Positions 21,444 to 29,311 of a DNA stretch of 64,000 nucleotides are shown here, one piece after another. The stretch is from NCBI RefSeq assembly GCF_900141665.1, contig NZ_FQYI01000009.1, forward strand, positions 18,660 through 82,659, written 5' to 3'. The notes under the pieces were generated by a model. That model was not told where the DNA came from and searched no databases. It worked only from the letters and a program-made list of their open reading frames with translations. A program made the position numbers and the translations under genes. How positions within the stretch are numbered: the stretch's first letter is position 1; the number at the start of each line of letters is the position of its first letter. This DNA comes from Cruoricaptor ignavus. Its GTDB lineage: Bacteria; Bacteroidota; Bacteroidia; Flavobacteriales; Weeksellaceae.

Positions 21444-21992
21444 GTGGACGAAAGCATCAGCGTATTAAAGTCCGGCGGCACGATCCTCTACCCTACCGAT
21501 ACGGTGTGGGGCATTGGCTGCGATGCCACGAATCCTGAAGCGATTGCGAAAATTTTCGACATAAAAAAGCGCGAGCAAAGCAAGGCGATGATTATCCTTG
21601 TGGAAAGCGAAAGACGCCTGCAGGATTTGGTGGATGTGCCTGAAATGGCGTGGCAGATTATCGACCTTTCCGAAAAACCTGTAACCTTCGTTTACGAAGC
21701 GGCACGAAATTTACCCAAGGAAATCCTTGCGGAAGACGGCAGCATCGGCATACGATTAACGAAGGATGATTTATGTAAAAAACTGATTTCCAAACTGAAC
21801 AGACCCTTGGTTTCCACATCGGCAAACCTTAGCGGACAAAAATCGCCAATGAAGTTTGCGGATATTTCCGATGAAATAAAAAACGCGGTGGACTATATTG
21901 TGCCGGAGCATCACGACAAGATTTCGCAATACAGCGGCTCATCCGTTATACAGATTTGGCAGGATGGCAAAGTGAAGGTGCTGAGGGAGTAA
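21444..21992 (+). CDS. tsaC: Threonylcarbamoyl-AMP synthase (Sua5/YrdC/YwlC)
   Basis: This enzyme makes threonylcarbamoyl-AMP from threonine, bicarbonate and ATP, the first step to the t6A modification of ANN-decoding tRNAs. The start GGTILYPTDTVWGIGCDATN, the KKREQSKAMIIL segment and the end STSANLSGQKSP are hallmark YrdC motifs. The 182-residue length means only the YrdC domain is present, without the extra Sua5 domain. The start is GTG. It lies 78 bases after obgE. Confidence 0.93.
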   Translation: MDESISVLKSGGTILYPTDTVWGIGCDATNPEAIAKIFDIKKREQSKAMIILVESERRLQDLVDVPEMAWQIIDLSEKPVTFVYEAARNLPKEILAEDGSIGIRLTKDDLCKKLISKLNRPLVSTSANLSGQKSPMKFADISDEIKNAVDYIVPEHHDKISQYSGSSVIQIWQDGKVKVLRE

Positions 21993-22063
21993 AGATTTGT
22001 GATGGAAAATAGGTAATAACCTAAGAGAAAATCAATTATCCATTATCGTTTACCAATTATCAA

Positions 22064-23905
22064 TCAGTACCCGTACGGCATATCGCTGTAGCGCACGATG
22101 CTTGGCGCATTGATTTCAAATGTGTTCAGCGGGATGTAATAATTCCGGTAGCCGTTGAACCTGAAATCCCCTTTTTCCTCAAACGGCCTGCGAGGATAAT
22201 ACGCCAGCGATAGCTGGAAGCGGTTGAAGGCAAGATATGGGTTGTACAGCAATATCCCCACCGCAAATTTATAGTTAGGCGGGTTTTTGAATAGATTTTT
22301 ATCTGTGCCAAGGAATCCCAGAGTCGCGTTGAAGTAAGGATTCAGGTAAAAATTTTTCCAAGGTTTATTGATAAATACCTGCGCCTGGTAGCGCAGCAGC
22401 AGCTTATCCAGCCCCACCACGGCTTCATCGAAGTTGGGAAATTCCTCCCGGTTGTTGATGTTCAGGCGGTCGGCAAGCGTGGCGCTGCGCCTATCCCCCA
22501 TCACGAGGGTATGCGAGAAAAAGTGCCGCAGGTTGAGCTTACCGTAATCCCTGAGTGGCGTGAAGAATGTGCCGTCCCAGCGGAAGGTGGATCGGTGCAT
22601 TTCGCCATCTCGCAGAAAGGTGCCATACTGCAGCCTCTGATTCAGCATCCCCCAGTCCAGCAGCGCGCCGTAGCCTAGATCTCCGCCGAAATAGGGCAAT
22701 AGCTTACCGCCCTTTACATTCATCGCGCCTGCTGTCACAGAATATTTCAATCCGTATGGCAAATCTTCCGGAAGATTAAAATTAAAAATATTCTTAGACA
22801 CCTGATATTTCCTGCGCGTATAGCCTACCGACGCAAGGTATAGCTGGTGCGAACTGAAATACGCCTCCGGATCCAGCCACTCTTCGGGCGTATCTACATA
22901 GGCCATATTGCGGAAGCGCGCCGCCAGCGTGATGTTGCTGCGCACGGTATTGGAATTCTGGGCAAAAAGGCGGAACTGATAACCGGCCCAGACTTCCTGC
23001 GCGTGGAATTTTATGGGCTCCAGCGGCATATTTTCCGGCGCCGTTTGGTAGTCTGGAGGGATGCGTTTAAAGTAATTGTAAAAATAAAGCCCGCCCCCGC
23101 CAGCCCAGCGCATCAGCGGGGAGATAAAATTTCTCCCAGCATAGAGGTAGGCATACTCATTTTCATCCATATCCCTCTCCCAGAAAGCTGTTGAATTCAC
23201 AAAAGTACCGAAGAGATTATTAGCCTTATAATATGTCCTTGTGAAATCTTCTTTTTCCTTAAAATTCCTGCGGTAGTAGACAGATAGCTCGTGCCCGAGA
23301 CCGAGGAAATTCATCTCCTCCAGCCCGAACCCGATTTTGCTTCCGGACGCGCTGCCCATCGGGCGGAGGCTCCAGCTGTCGCGCAGGCTGATATTTACAT
23401 CCACCGAATCGCGCGTCGCAGTGCTGTCCACAGCGCGGATGGATACCCGGTGTACAAAACGGGTGGCACGGAGCAAGCGCTCCGATTCGTAGAGTGCCTG
23501 CTGGCTGTACTCGTCACCAGGGCGGAAGAGCAGATAGTTGCGTACCGTACCCGGACGGGTTTTCACATGCAGGCGGTTTCCCAATCGGTCGTACCAGCGC
23601 TGATTTTCATCGGGAATGCCGAAGCCGAGCGGGTCGTTTGTTTCTATGTTAATCTTCCGGATGTGCTTCCCTCGGAACAATTCAGGATTTTCCGGAATAA
23701 GGTCCTTTGCTCCTTTCTTATCGGATACATTCCGGAATAGTAATTTATAAAAGAATCTGGAAGTTTTGTTCCTTTCTGAAAAATCCTCAATCTTCTGATA
23801 GAGGGAATCACGCACAGGTACGCTCAGGGTATCCCGTGGAATTTCCTGAGAAAAAAAGCAGGCTGGTATAAATGCCGCAATTGCTAATACTGCTGATTTT
23901 CGCAT
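22064..23905 (-). CDS. Outer membrane beta-barrel protein with N-terminal POTRA-like domain
   Basis: This 613-residue protein has a signal peptide (MRKSAVLAIAAFIPACFFSQ). Residues of about 80-170 (GKHIRKINIETNDPLGFG, YSQQALYESERLLRATRFVHRVSIRAV, DSVDVNISLRDSWSL) look like a POTRA domain of the BamA/TamA superfamily. The rest is rich in alternating aromatic and polar residues typical of a beta barrel, to the C-terminal SIVRYSDMPYGY. The role is probably protein or lipid insertion at the outer membrane, but this short type is not BamA itself. The ATG at 23905 was chosen because the upstream TTG at 23920 is part of the promoter box. It is divergent from cca. Confidence 0.8.
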   Translation of the reverse strand: MRKSAVLAIAAFIPACFFSQEIPRDTLSVPVRDSLYQKIEDFSERNKTSRFFYKLLFRNVSDKKGAKDLIPENPELFRGKHIRKINIETNDPLGFGIPDENQRWYDRLGNRLHVKTRPGTVRNYLLFRPGDEYSQQALYESERLLRATRFVHRVSIRAVDSTATRDSVDVNISLRDSWSLRPMGSASGSKIGFGLEEMNFLGLGHELSVYYRRNFKEKEDFTRTYYKANNLFGTFVNSTAFWERDMDENEYAYLYAGRNFISPLMRWAGGGGLYFYNYFKRIPPDYQTAPENMPLEPIKFHAQEVWAGYQFRLFAQNSNTVRSNITLAARFRNMAYVDTPEEWLDPEAYFSSHQLYLASVGYTRRKYQVSKNIFNFNLPEDLPYGLKYSVTAGAMNVKGGKLLPYFGGDLGYGALLDWGMLNQRLQYGTFLRDGEMHRSTFRWDGTFFTPLRDYGKLNLRHFFSHTLVMGDRRSATLADRLNINNREEFPNFDEAVVGLDKLLLRYQAQVFINKPWKNFYLNPYFNATLGFLGTDKNLFKNPPNYKFAVGILLYNPYLAFNRFQLSLAYYPRRPFEEKGDFRFNGYRNYYIPLNTFEINAPSIVRYSDMPYGY

Positions 23906-23917
23906 AAATCGAGTATG

Positions 23918-23925
23918 CAAAGATA
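23918..23925 (-). promoter_or_regulatory. -7 element of the outer membrane protein gene
   Basis: On the minus strand the sequence reads TATCTTTG, an exact TAnnTTTG element ending 12 bases before the ATG. The TTG at its end is in frame and mimics a start codon. Confidence 0.6.
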
Positions 23926-23981
23926 AAAACTCTGCAGTGTTTATCCATACCTGAAAAATTTTTCGTGCCTACCGTAATGCG

Positions 23982-23989
23982 TATCTTTG
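23982..23989 (+). promoter_or_regulatory. -7 element of the cca promoter
   Basis: TATCTTTG lies 21 bases before the cca ATG. As at hpt and the divergent barrel gene, its terminal TTG is in frame with the gene and should not be taken as the start. Confidence 0.6.
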
Positions 23990-24010
23990 CAGATTAAACG
24001 AAGATTTTTA

Positions 24011-25435
24011 ATGAAAATCAGCCTTGCGCAGAATAAAAACTTCCGGCTTTTCAAGCAGATTTCCCAGGTGGCAGCGGAAGAAGGGATGTCCGTTTTCATC
24101 GTGGGCGGTTTCGTGCGGGATTTGCTGATGAAGCGCAAAGCGCCCACTGATATTGATTTCGTAACGGAGCAGAGCGGCATAGCTTTGGCAAACGCCGTGG
24201 CGAAAGGCATTAACCCAAATGCCAAAGTTGCCGTATTCAAAACCTACGGCACCGCGATGTTTCGCCACCAGAATTTGGAGCTGGAATTTGTGGGCGCCAG
24301 GAAGGAAAGCTATTCCGAAGATTCCAGAAATCCCAGCGTGCAGGCAGGCACTTTGGAAGACGACCAAAAACGCCGCGATTTCACCGTGAATGCGATGGCG
24401 ATTTCCTTAAACCAAAATGATTTCGGCGAGCTGATTGACCCTTTTGGCGGACTTCAGGATCTGGAGCGGAAAATCATCCGAACGCCTTTGGAGCCGAAGC
24501 AAACCTACAGCGATGACCCGCTGAGAATGATGCGTGCCATCCGCTTTGCCAGCACTTTGGATTTTGAAATTGAGGAAAATTCTCTTCGGGCAATTTCCGA
24601 AGAAGCCGAGCGCATCAGGATTGTTTCGATGGAAAGAATTATGGTGGAATTTCACAAAATTCTGATGAGCGAAAAACCATCAAAAGGCCTGAAACTGATG
24701 GAAGAAACCGGGCTTCTGCAAATCATCCTGCCAGAACTTACCGCTCTGAAAGGCGTGGAATATGTGGAAGGCCATTCGCACAAAGATAATTTCTACCACA
24801 CTTTGGAAGTGGTGGATAACATTTCGCAACACACTGAAAATCTGTGGCTTAGGTGGGCTGCCTTGCTTCACGACATCGGTAAAGCCTGGACGAAAAAATT
24901 TGTGGAAGGCACCGGCTGGACCTTTCACGGCCACGAATTTCAGGGCTCAAAGTATGTCAAGAAAATTTTCCGCCGACTGAAATTACCGATGGGAAACGAG
25001 CTGAAGTTCGTGGAAAAAATGGTAAAAATGCACGCCAGGCCTATTGCCCTGGTGGATGACGGCGTTACGGATTCTGCGGTGCGCAGGCTTGTTTTCGATG
25101 CCGGCGAAGATTTGGAGAGCCTGTTCACCCTTTGTAAAAGCGACATCACTACGAAAAATGCGGCGAAGCAGAAACGCTACCGAAAAAATTTCGACTATGT
25201 GCTGGAAAAAATCCGCGAGGTGGAAGAGCGCGACCAAATCCGGAATTTTCAGCCGCCAGTTTCCGGCGAAGAAATTATGGCAATGTTCGGCATACCGCCA
25301 TCAAAGGAAATTGGCATCCTGAAAGAGAAGGTGAAGGAAGCCATACTTGAAGGCGAGATTCCCAACGAAAAACCCGCCGCCACAAAATTCGTCGTCGAAG
25401 AAGCGGAGAAAATCGGGCTGGTTTTGAAACAATAA
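24011..25435 (+). CDS. cca: CCA tRNA nucleotidyltransferase
   Basis: This enzyme adds or repairs the CCA end of tRNAs. The tRNA-Arg in this window does not encode CCA, so the activity is needed. The nucleotidyltransferase core has FIVGGFVRDLL and the metal-binding DIDFV, then RRDFTVNAMA, followed by RMMRAIRFASTL in the neck. An HD domain follows, with HTLEVVDNI and LLHDIGKAW, as in poly(A) polymerase/CCA enzymes with a phosphohydrolase part. Length from the ATG at 24011 is 474 residues. It converges on a toxin-antitoxin pair whose last gene ends one base away. Confidence 0.95.
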   Translation: MKISLAQNKNFRLFKQISQVAAEEGMSVFIVGGFVRDLLMKRKAPTDIDFVTEQSGIALANAVAKGINPNAKVAVFKTYGTAMFRHQNLELEFVGARKESYSEDSRNPSVQAGTLEDDQKRRDFTVNAMAISLNQNDFGELIDPFGGLQDLERKIIRTPLEPKQTYSDDPLRMMRAIRFASTLDFEIEENSLRAISEEAERIRIVSMERIMVEFHKILMSEKPSKGLKLMEETGLLQIILPELTALKGVEYVEGHSHKDNFYHTLEVVDNISQHTENLWLRWAALLHDIGKAWTKKFVEGTGWTFHGHEFQGSKYVKKIFRRLKLPMGNELKFVEKMVKMHARPIALVDDGVTDSAVRRLVFDAGEDLESLFTLCKSDITTKNAAKQKRYRKNFDYVLEKIREVEERDQIRNFQPPVSGEEIMAMFGIPPSKEIGILKEKVKEAILEGEIPNEKPAATKFVVEEAEKIGLVLKQ

Positions 25436-25436
25436 A

Positions 25437-25721
25437 TCAAGCGGTAATCGGTTCCACTTTTATCTGTCCGCCAACTGCTTTCAGCACTTTCATCACGGTA
25501 GAAAACTGCGGTTTTGCACCGTCAGAAAAAGCCTTGTATAAACTCGGTCTGCTCATACCGGTTTCTTCCGCAATCTTCGTCATTCCGATAGCTTTCGCCA
25601 CATTTCCAATAGCGATTACAACATCGGAATCCTCACCTTCTTCCAGAACTACATTCAGATATTCAGCAATCATTTCATTGCTGTCCAGATAATCCGCAAT
25701 GTCAAATCTTGAAACTTCCAT
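25437..25721 (-). CDS. HigA-like antitoxin (addiction module antidote, HTH)
   Basis: This 94-residue protein matches the antidote proteins that partner Gp49/RelE-like killers: FDIADYLDSNEMIAEYLNVVLEEG at the N-terminus and an XRE helix-turn-helix (IGMTKIAEETGMSRPSLYKAF) in the middle. The start was set at the ATG at 25721, one base after the toxin stop; in-frame sequence upstream lies inside the toxin gene. It should neutralise the toxin and repress its own promoter. Toxin-first order is usual for HigBA-type modules. Confidence 0.88.
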   Translation of the reverse strand: MEVSRFDIADYLDSNEMIAEYLNVVLEEGEDSDVVIAIGNVAKAIGMTKIAEETGMSRPSLYKAFSDGAKPQFSTVMKVLKAVGGQIKVEPITA

Positions 25722-25722
25722 A

Positions 25723-26022
25723 CTATTTTTTAATTTTTTCCCAAATTTTCTTGGCTTTCTCAACATCTTTTTGCTGACTTGATTTATCACCACCAATTAG
25801 CAAAATAATAATCTTTCCACTGGTTTCTCTGAAATAAACCCTATAGCCTTTTGCAAAATTGATGCGCATTTCACTAATTCCGTTGCCCACAGGTTTGCAG
25901 TCACCGAAATGTCCTTCATTCTCCAGCTTCTGTATTCTGAACAAAATTTTTGCTTTTGCAGTTAAATCCTTCAGCTTCCGAAACCAGCGGTCAAACTCAG
26001 CTGTTTTCTCAATTATGAACAT
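25723..26022 (-). CDS. HigB/RelE-like toxin (Gp49 family killer protein)
   Basis: This 99-residue protein belongs to the RelE-fold killer family that acts as a ribosome-dependent mRNA interferase: [40 protein letters not shown] and [21 protein letters not shown] are typical in order and spacing. The ATG at 26022 (MFIIEKT) is preferred over a TTG 21 bases earlier, since that TTG is the end of the promoter element TAACTTTG. The antitoxin follows after one base. Confidence 0.9.
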   Translation of the reverse strand: MFIIEKTAEFDRWFRKLKDLTAKAKILFRIQKLENEGHFGDCKPVGNGISEMRINFAKGYRVYFRETSGKIIILLIGGDKSSQQKDVEKAKKIWEKIKK

Positions 26023-26040
26023 TTCGTATTCATTTGGATA

Positions 26041-26048
26041 CAAAGTTA
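26041..26048 (-). promoter_or_regulatory. -7 element of the higBA-like pair
   Basis: The minus strand reads TAACTTTG, directly after the T tract of the btuG terminator. No TTG at normal spacing is seen because the terminator hairpin occupies that space. Confidence 0.5.
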
Positions 26049-26081
26049 AAAAATCCCTGCAAACTAAATATAGCGGCAGGG
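26049..26081 (-). terminator. Terminator of the btuB-btuG operon
   Basis: On the minus strand CCCTGC pairs with GCAGGG (plus-strand positions 26055-26060 and 26076-26081) and is followed by ATTTTTT. The T tract abuts the promoter of the toxin pair. Confidence 0.6.
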
Positions 26082-26108
26082 AAATTTTAAGCCTAAGTTT
26101 ATCAGCTT

Positions 26109-27158
26109 TTAATTCTTATAAAAGCCATTAGCACCCATTCCAGCCTTGGTTTGAAGAATTTCCTTTCCAGCCAAATCATACACATACACCGTGGAATTTT
26201 CCGTGAAGGTGGACGATGCAATGTAGATTTTCCCGTCAATCACATTGAAACCGTACACCGACTGTGCAGGGATGCTCACGCTTGAAGAAGGCGCCGTATT
26301 CGATTGCAGCGGCATATTGTAAACTTTTTCGCTCGCACGGATGTAGAGTTTTCCGCCGTCAGCAGCCAAATCCTGGGCGTTCGGAATTCCCAGCGAAATT
26401 TTCTCAAACGCCGCACTTTGCCCGTTGATGCGGTACACGAAACTTCCCGAACTATCGGAGCTCAGCACATACAGTGCACCGCTCGCAGAAATCATATCCC
26501 GGATAATCCCAGTGTCAGTCAGCTCAATCGTCTTGTCCACCGCATTGCTATTGGCATTGATGCGCGAAATCGTGTGCCCTGTAGCTACAGGCTGCCAGGT
26601 TGTCGGCGAATAAGCGATGCCATCGGTCTGCACGAAAATATTTCCACCGGCTTCCGCAATTTTTTCTGCATACCTTGGAAATTCAATTTTCTTCAAAAAA
26701 GCGTGGTCATTTTTATTATATATGTAAACGAAACTCGTGGAATTATAGCCATTGCTTGTTACATACAAATTCTTATTAGAAAAGGCCGCATACCTCGGCT
26801 GTTTCATCTCATTTTTAATTTCCGTTTTCTTCTTTAAAGTGTAGCGGTTCACCACATTAATCTTGTTGGAATTATTCACCACAAAATAAGCATCATCGCC
26901 GCTAAAGCTGATGGATTGGAGGATATCACCGATTTTCTCGCCATTATTTTCCGCGGAGTAAATGTCGTTGGAAATTTTTCCGTTGCTATCCAGAAACGAA
27001 ACGGAAGAATTTCCTTTGCCGAAATTCCCTTCATTCACCACCAGAATTCCGTTTTCGTAAGCGCCTTTCGGAACGATTGGATCATTGTCATCGGAACAGG
27101 AAACCGTCACTGCCAAACTTGCAGCAAATACCCACTTCAGAATTTTGTTTGTGTTCAT
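26109..27158 (-). CDS. btuG: BtuG-like surface lipoprotein (beta-propeller, cobalamin capture)
   Basis: In Bacteroides, BtuG is a surface beta-propeller lipoprotein that binds cobalamin very tightly and passes it to BtuB. This 349-residue protein has a lipoprotein signal ending VTVSC, followed by SDDND, an acidic stretch like the export signal that sends Bacteroidetes lipoproteins to the cell surface. The body is made of repeated beta-blade units ([77 protein letters not shown]). It lies 13 bases after btuB, downstream of a cobalamin riboswitch. The call rests on fold-like repeats plus this context. Confidence 0.82.
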   Translation of the reverse strand: MNTNKILKWVFAASLAVTVSCSDDNDPIVPKGAYENGILVVNEGNFGKGNSSVSFLDSNGKISNDIYSAENNGEKIGDILQSISFSGDDAYFVVNNSNKINVVNRYTLKKKTEIKNEMKQPRYAAFSNKNLYVTSNGYNSTSFVYIYNKNDHAFLKKIEFPRYAEKIAEAGGNIFVQTDGIAYSPTTWQPVATGHTISRINANSNAVDKTIELTDTGIIRDMISASGALYVLSSDSSGSFVYRINGQSAAFEKISLGIPNAQDLAADGGKLYIRASEKVYNMPLQSNTAPSSSVSIPAQSVYGFNVIDGKIYIASSTFTENSTVYVYDLAGKEILQTKAGMGANGFYKN

Positions 27159-27171
27159 AATTTATTGATTT

Positions 27172-28998
27172 TTAAAAAGTTAAGTTAAGATTAATACTGT
27201 AATTTCTTTTTGGTAAATAATATTCGCTTACGGACTGATAAACTTGATTTGTTAAATTATGGATTTTAAAACAAAACTGGTATTTTTTTATCAATTTCAC
27301 AAAGCCACCTAAATTCATCACAAAGTAAGGATTAATCGCTTCTTCCCTGCTTTCATCGGTGGTTGTAAAAGTTAATCCATTAAACATTCCCTGTAGAAAC
27401 ATCCCGAAATTTTTGTAGGAATAATCCAGATTTCCGGTAGCCTTATGCTTGGGAACATAGGTCAGTTGCCTTCCCGTTTCCTTATTTTTCGAATTGGTGT
27501 AAGAATAAATCACCGAGGTTTTAAAGTAATGATTATCAATACTTTGGTGATAAAAAACTTGAGATTCCAAGCCGAAAGATTTTACCCGGAAAACATTTTG
27601 CGGCGACCAATATCCCACCGAAGTTGGCACCCATTGTATCAAATTCCGGATGTCCATATAATATGGCGTTGCCGAAATTTCAAAATTTCCGAACCGGAAT
27701 TCATTGGGTATCTCAGCCTGATGAGCAATTTCGGATTTCAGGTCTAAATTTCCGCCGGGCTGCCAATACAGATCATTGAAAGTTGGGTAGCGAAAGTTTT
27801 TTGAAGCATTAATTTTCACCGTATAGAAATCTGCAGCTTTCCATCGCAATCCCGATGAATAAAGCAACGGTGTTTCAAGTTGCTGCACCCATTCTTTCTT
27901 TACGCCTGCTTCCCAATAAAGATTTTGCAGAGAATTCCATTTTATCAAAAACGCAATATTTCCCGAATTTCTTTGCGGATTTGAAATTCCAGAACTAAAA
28001 CCTTCACCCTCGGTTTTCCGGAATTCGCCCAAAAAACTTAATGCCATTTTTTTTGTCAAAAGAAAATTAAAATCATCTTTTATCAGATAAGTTTTCCCTT
28101 TTCCGCCGCTGGTTTTCGGTTGAGTAGAATCCGAAAAATAATCGAAGTTTTCTTCCAGAAAGGCCGTTGCTAACTGATTTGTGAATTTTCTGTTTCTAAA
28201 ATTCCAGCCCAGCATTGTGCGGAAATTATAGGTTTCATATTTCGTCGGCGTCGATGTTTCCGAAGGCAACGGGAAATTCTGCTCACCATCAAAAAAATGA
28301 GTCTGCCAGAAGACCTCATTAAAGCCTCCCAATTTTTTCCCAGCACCAAAGTCAAAACTTGTATTACGATACGCTGCATTCCGCATCACGAAACGCTTTT
28401 CCGGCACCTCATAGTCATTCGCACTTTCATTGTACGCCGCCGAAAAATTCACGCTGAAATCTTCATCACCGAAACTGATTTTCGCCAGAGAATTCAATGT
28501 AGAAAATGAGCCGTATTCCAGGAAAAGCTTGCCCACCCAGCCTTCATCGTACTTCAAAACATTGTTGAGATGAACGGTGCCGCCAATTGCACCGCTACCG
28601 TAAATCACGCTGCCGCCACCAGGTTTCACCGCCAGATTATCAAAACTCAAAAGCCCGAGATTGTTAATATCGCCCTGCCCAAGAAAAATGGAATTGATGC
28701 TGATGCCGTTCCACAGAAATGCCGTTTGTTGCGCTGTAGTCCCACGAAATGACGGCGAAGAACTCATCCCTCTGCCATTTTCTTTGATGTAAATCGGCGA
28801 CTGAAATCTTAAAACTTCCGAAAGATTGGAAGCGTTCCTAGAAATTTCTTCATCGGAAATCCTGAAAAGCCGCTGAGTTTTTTCAGAGCTAAATAATTGA
28901 CGGTCAATGATTTGCACCGTATCAATAATGCGTTCCTGCGCAGCAGAAACACAAGGCAACAAAGCCGCAGCGAAAAAATGCAGTTTCCCGATGTTCAT
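27172..28998 (-). CDS. btuB: TonB-dependent cobalamin receptor BtuB
   Basis: BtuB is the outer membrane gate for vitamin B12, driven by TonB. The protein has a signal peptide (MNIGKLHFFAAALLPCVSA), a TonB-box region (ERIIDTVQII), and a plug domain (ASNLSEVLRFQSPIYIKENG, SFRGTTAQQTAFLWNGISIN, KPGGGSVIYGSGAIGGTVHL). The barrel follows and ends in the usual C-terminal Phe (INLNLTF). Length is 608 residues from the ATG at 28998; a GTG six bases earlier is possible. A cobalamin riboswitch lies directly upstream and btuG directly downstream, which sets the substrate. Confidence 0.93.
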   Translation of the reverse strand: MNIGKLHFFAAALLPCVSAAQERIIDTVQIIDRQLFSSEKTQRLFRISDEEISRNASNLSEVLRFQSPIYIKENGRGMSSSPSFRGTTAQQTAFLWNGISINSIFLGQGDINNLGLLSFDNLAVKPGGGSVIYGSGAIGGTVHLNNVLKYDEGWVGKLFLEYGSFSTLNSLAKISFGDEDFSVNFSAAYNESANDYEVPEKRFVMRNAAYRNTSFDFGAGKKLGGFNEVFWQTHFFDGEQNFPLPSETSTPTKYETYNFRTMLGWNFRNRKFTNQLATAFLEENFDYFSDSTQPKTSGGKGKTYLIKDDFNFLLTKKMALSFLGEFRKTEGEGFSSGISNPQRNSGNIAFLIKWNSLQNLYWEAGVKKEWVQQLETPLLYSSGLRWKAADFYTVKINASKNFRYPTFNDLYWQPGGNLDLKSEIAHQAEIPNEFRFGNFEISATPYYMDIRNLIQWVPTSVGYWSPQNVFRVKSFGLESQVFYHQSIDNHYFKTSVIYSYTNSKNKETGRQLTYVPKHKATGNLDYSYKNFGMFLQGMFNGLTFTTTDESREEAINPYFVMNLGGFVKLIKKYQFCFKIHNLTNQVYQSVSEYYLPKRNYSINLNLTF

Positions 28999-29005
28999 AA
29001 TCACA

Positions 29006-29190
29006 GGCTTTCCACCGAAACCTTTTTTTATTAGAGCACTTTCAGCAAGGTCTCCTGGCTTTCACTTTGCCGCGCCTTCCCATTTTACAACAGTGGCAAA
29101 AAATTGCGGCAAACTTTGAGAAATCCTCAATCGTGATTTACAGTTGCGGGGACAGCTCGCGATTTCCACGCGATTCCCTTTTCCGAAAGT
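29006..29190 (-). promoter_or_regulatory. Cobalamin (B12) riboswitch controlling btuB-btuG
   Basis: Read on the minus strand, the leader holds GCTGTCCCCGCAACTG (plus positions 29141-29156), a conserved core of cobalamin riboswitches, and the B12 box AGCCAGGAGACCTT (29047-29060). Between them lie the expected stems, including GGGAAGG near 29075. A hairpin AGGTTTC/GAAAGCCT (29006-29024) ends just before the start codon and could block ribosome access when cobalamin is bound. A -7 element TATCTTTG (29195-29202) places the transcript start near 29188, at the 5' end of the aptamer. Confidence 0.93.
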
Positions 29191-29194
29191 CCTG

Positions 29195-29202
29195 CAAAGA
29201 TA
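29195..29202 (-). promoter_or_regulatory. -7 element of the btuB riboswitch transcript
   Basis: The minus strand reads TATCTTTG, just upstream of the aptamer. The rest of the gap up to 29311 is AT-rich and shows no further structure. Confidence 0.55.
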
Positions 29203-29311
29203 GAAATTTATTGCAAAAAAGAGCTAATAAATTTGACTTGGCTATGATAATTTCAGTTAATTTAGCAATTGACTATTTTTATAAAAACCGAGAAATTAAA
29301 AATACTGCCTT

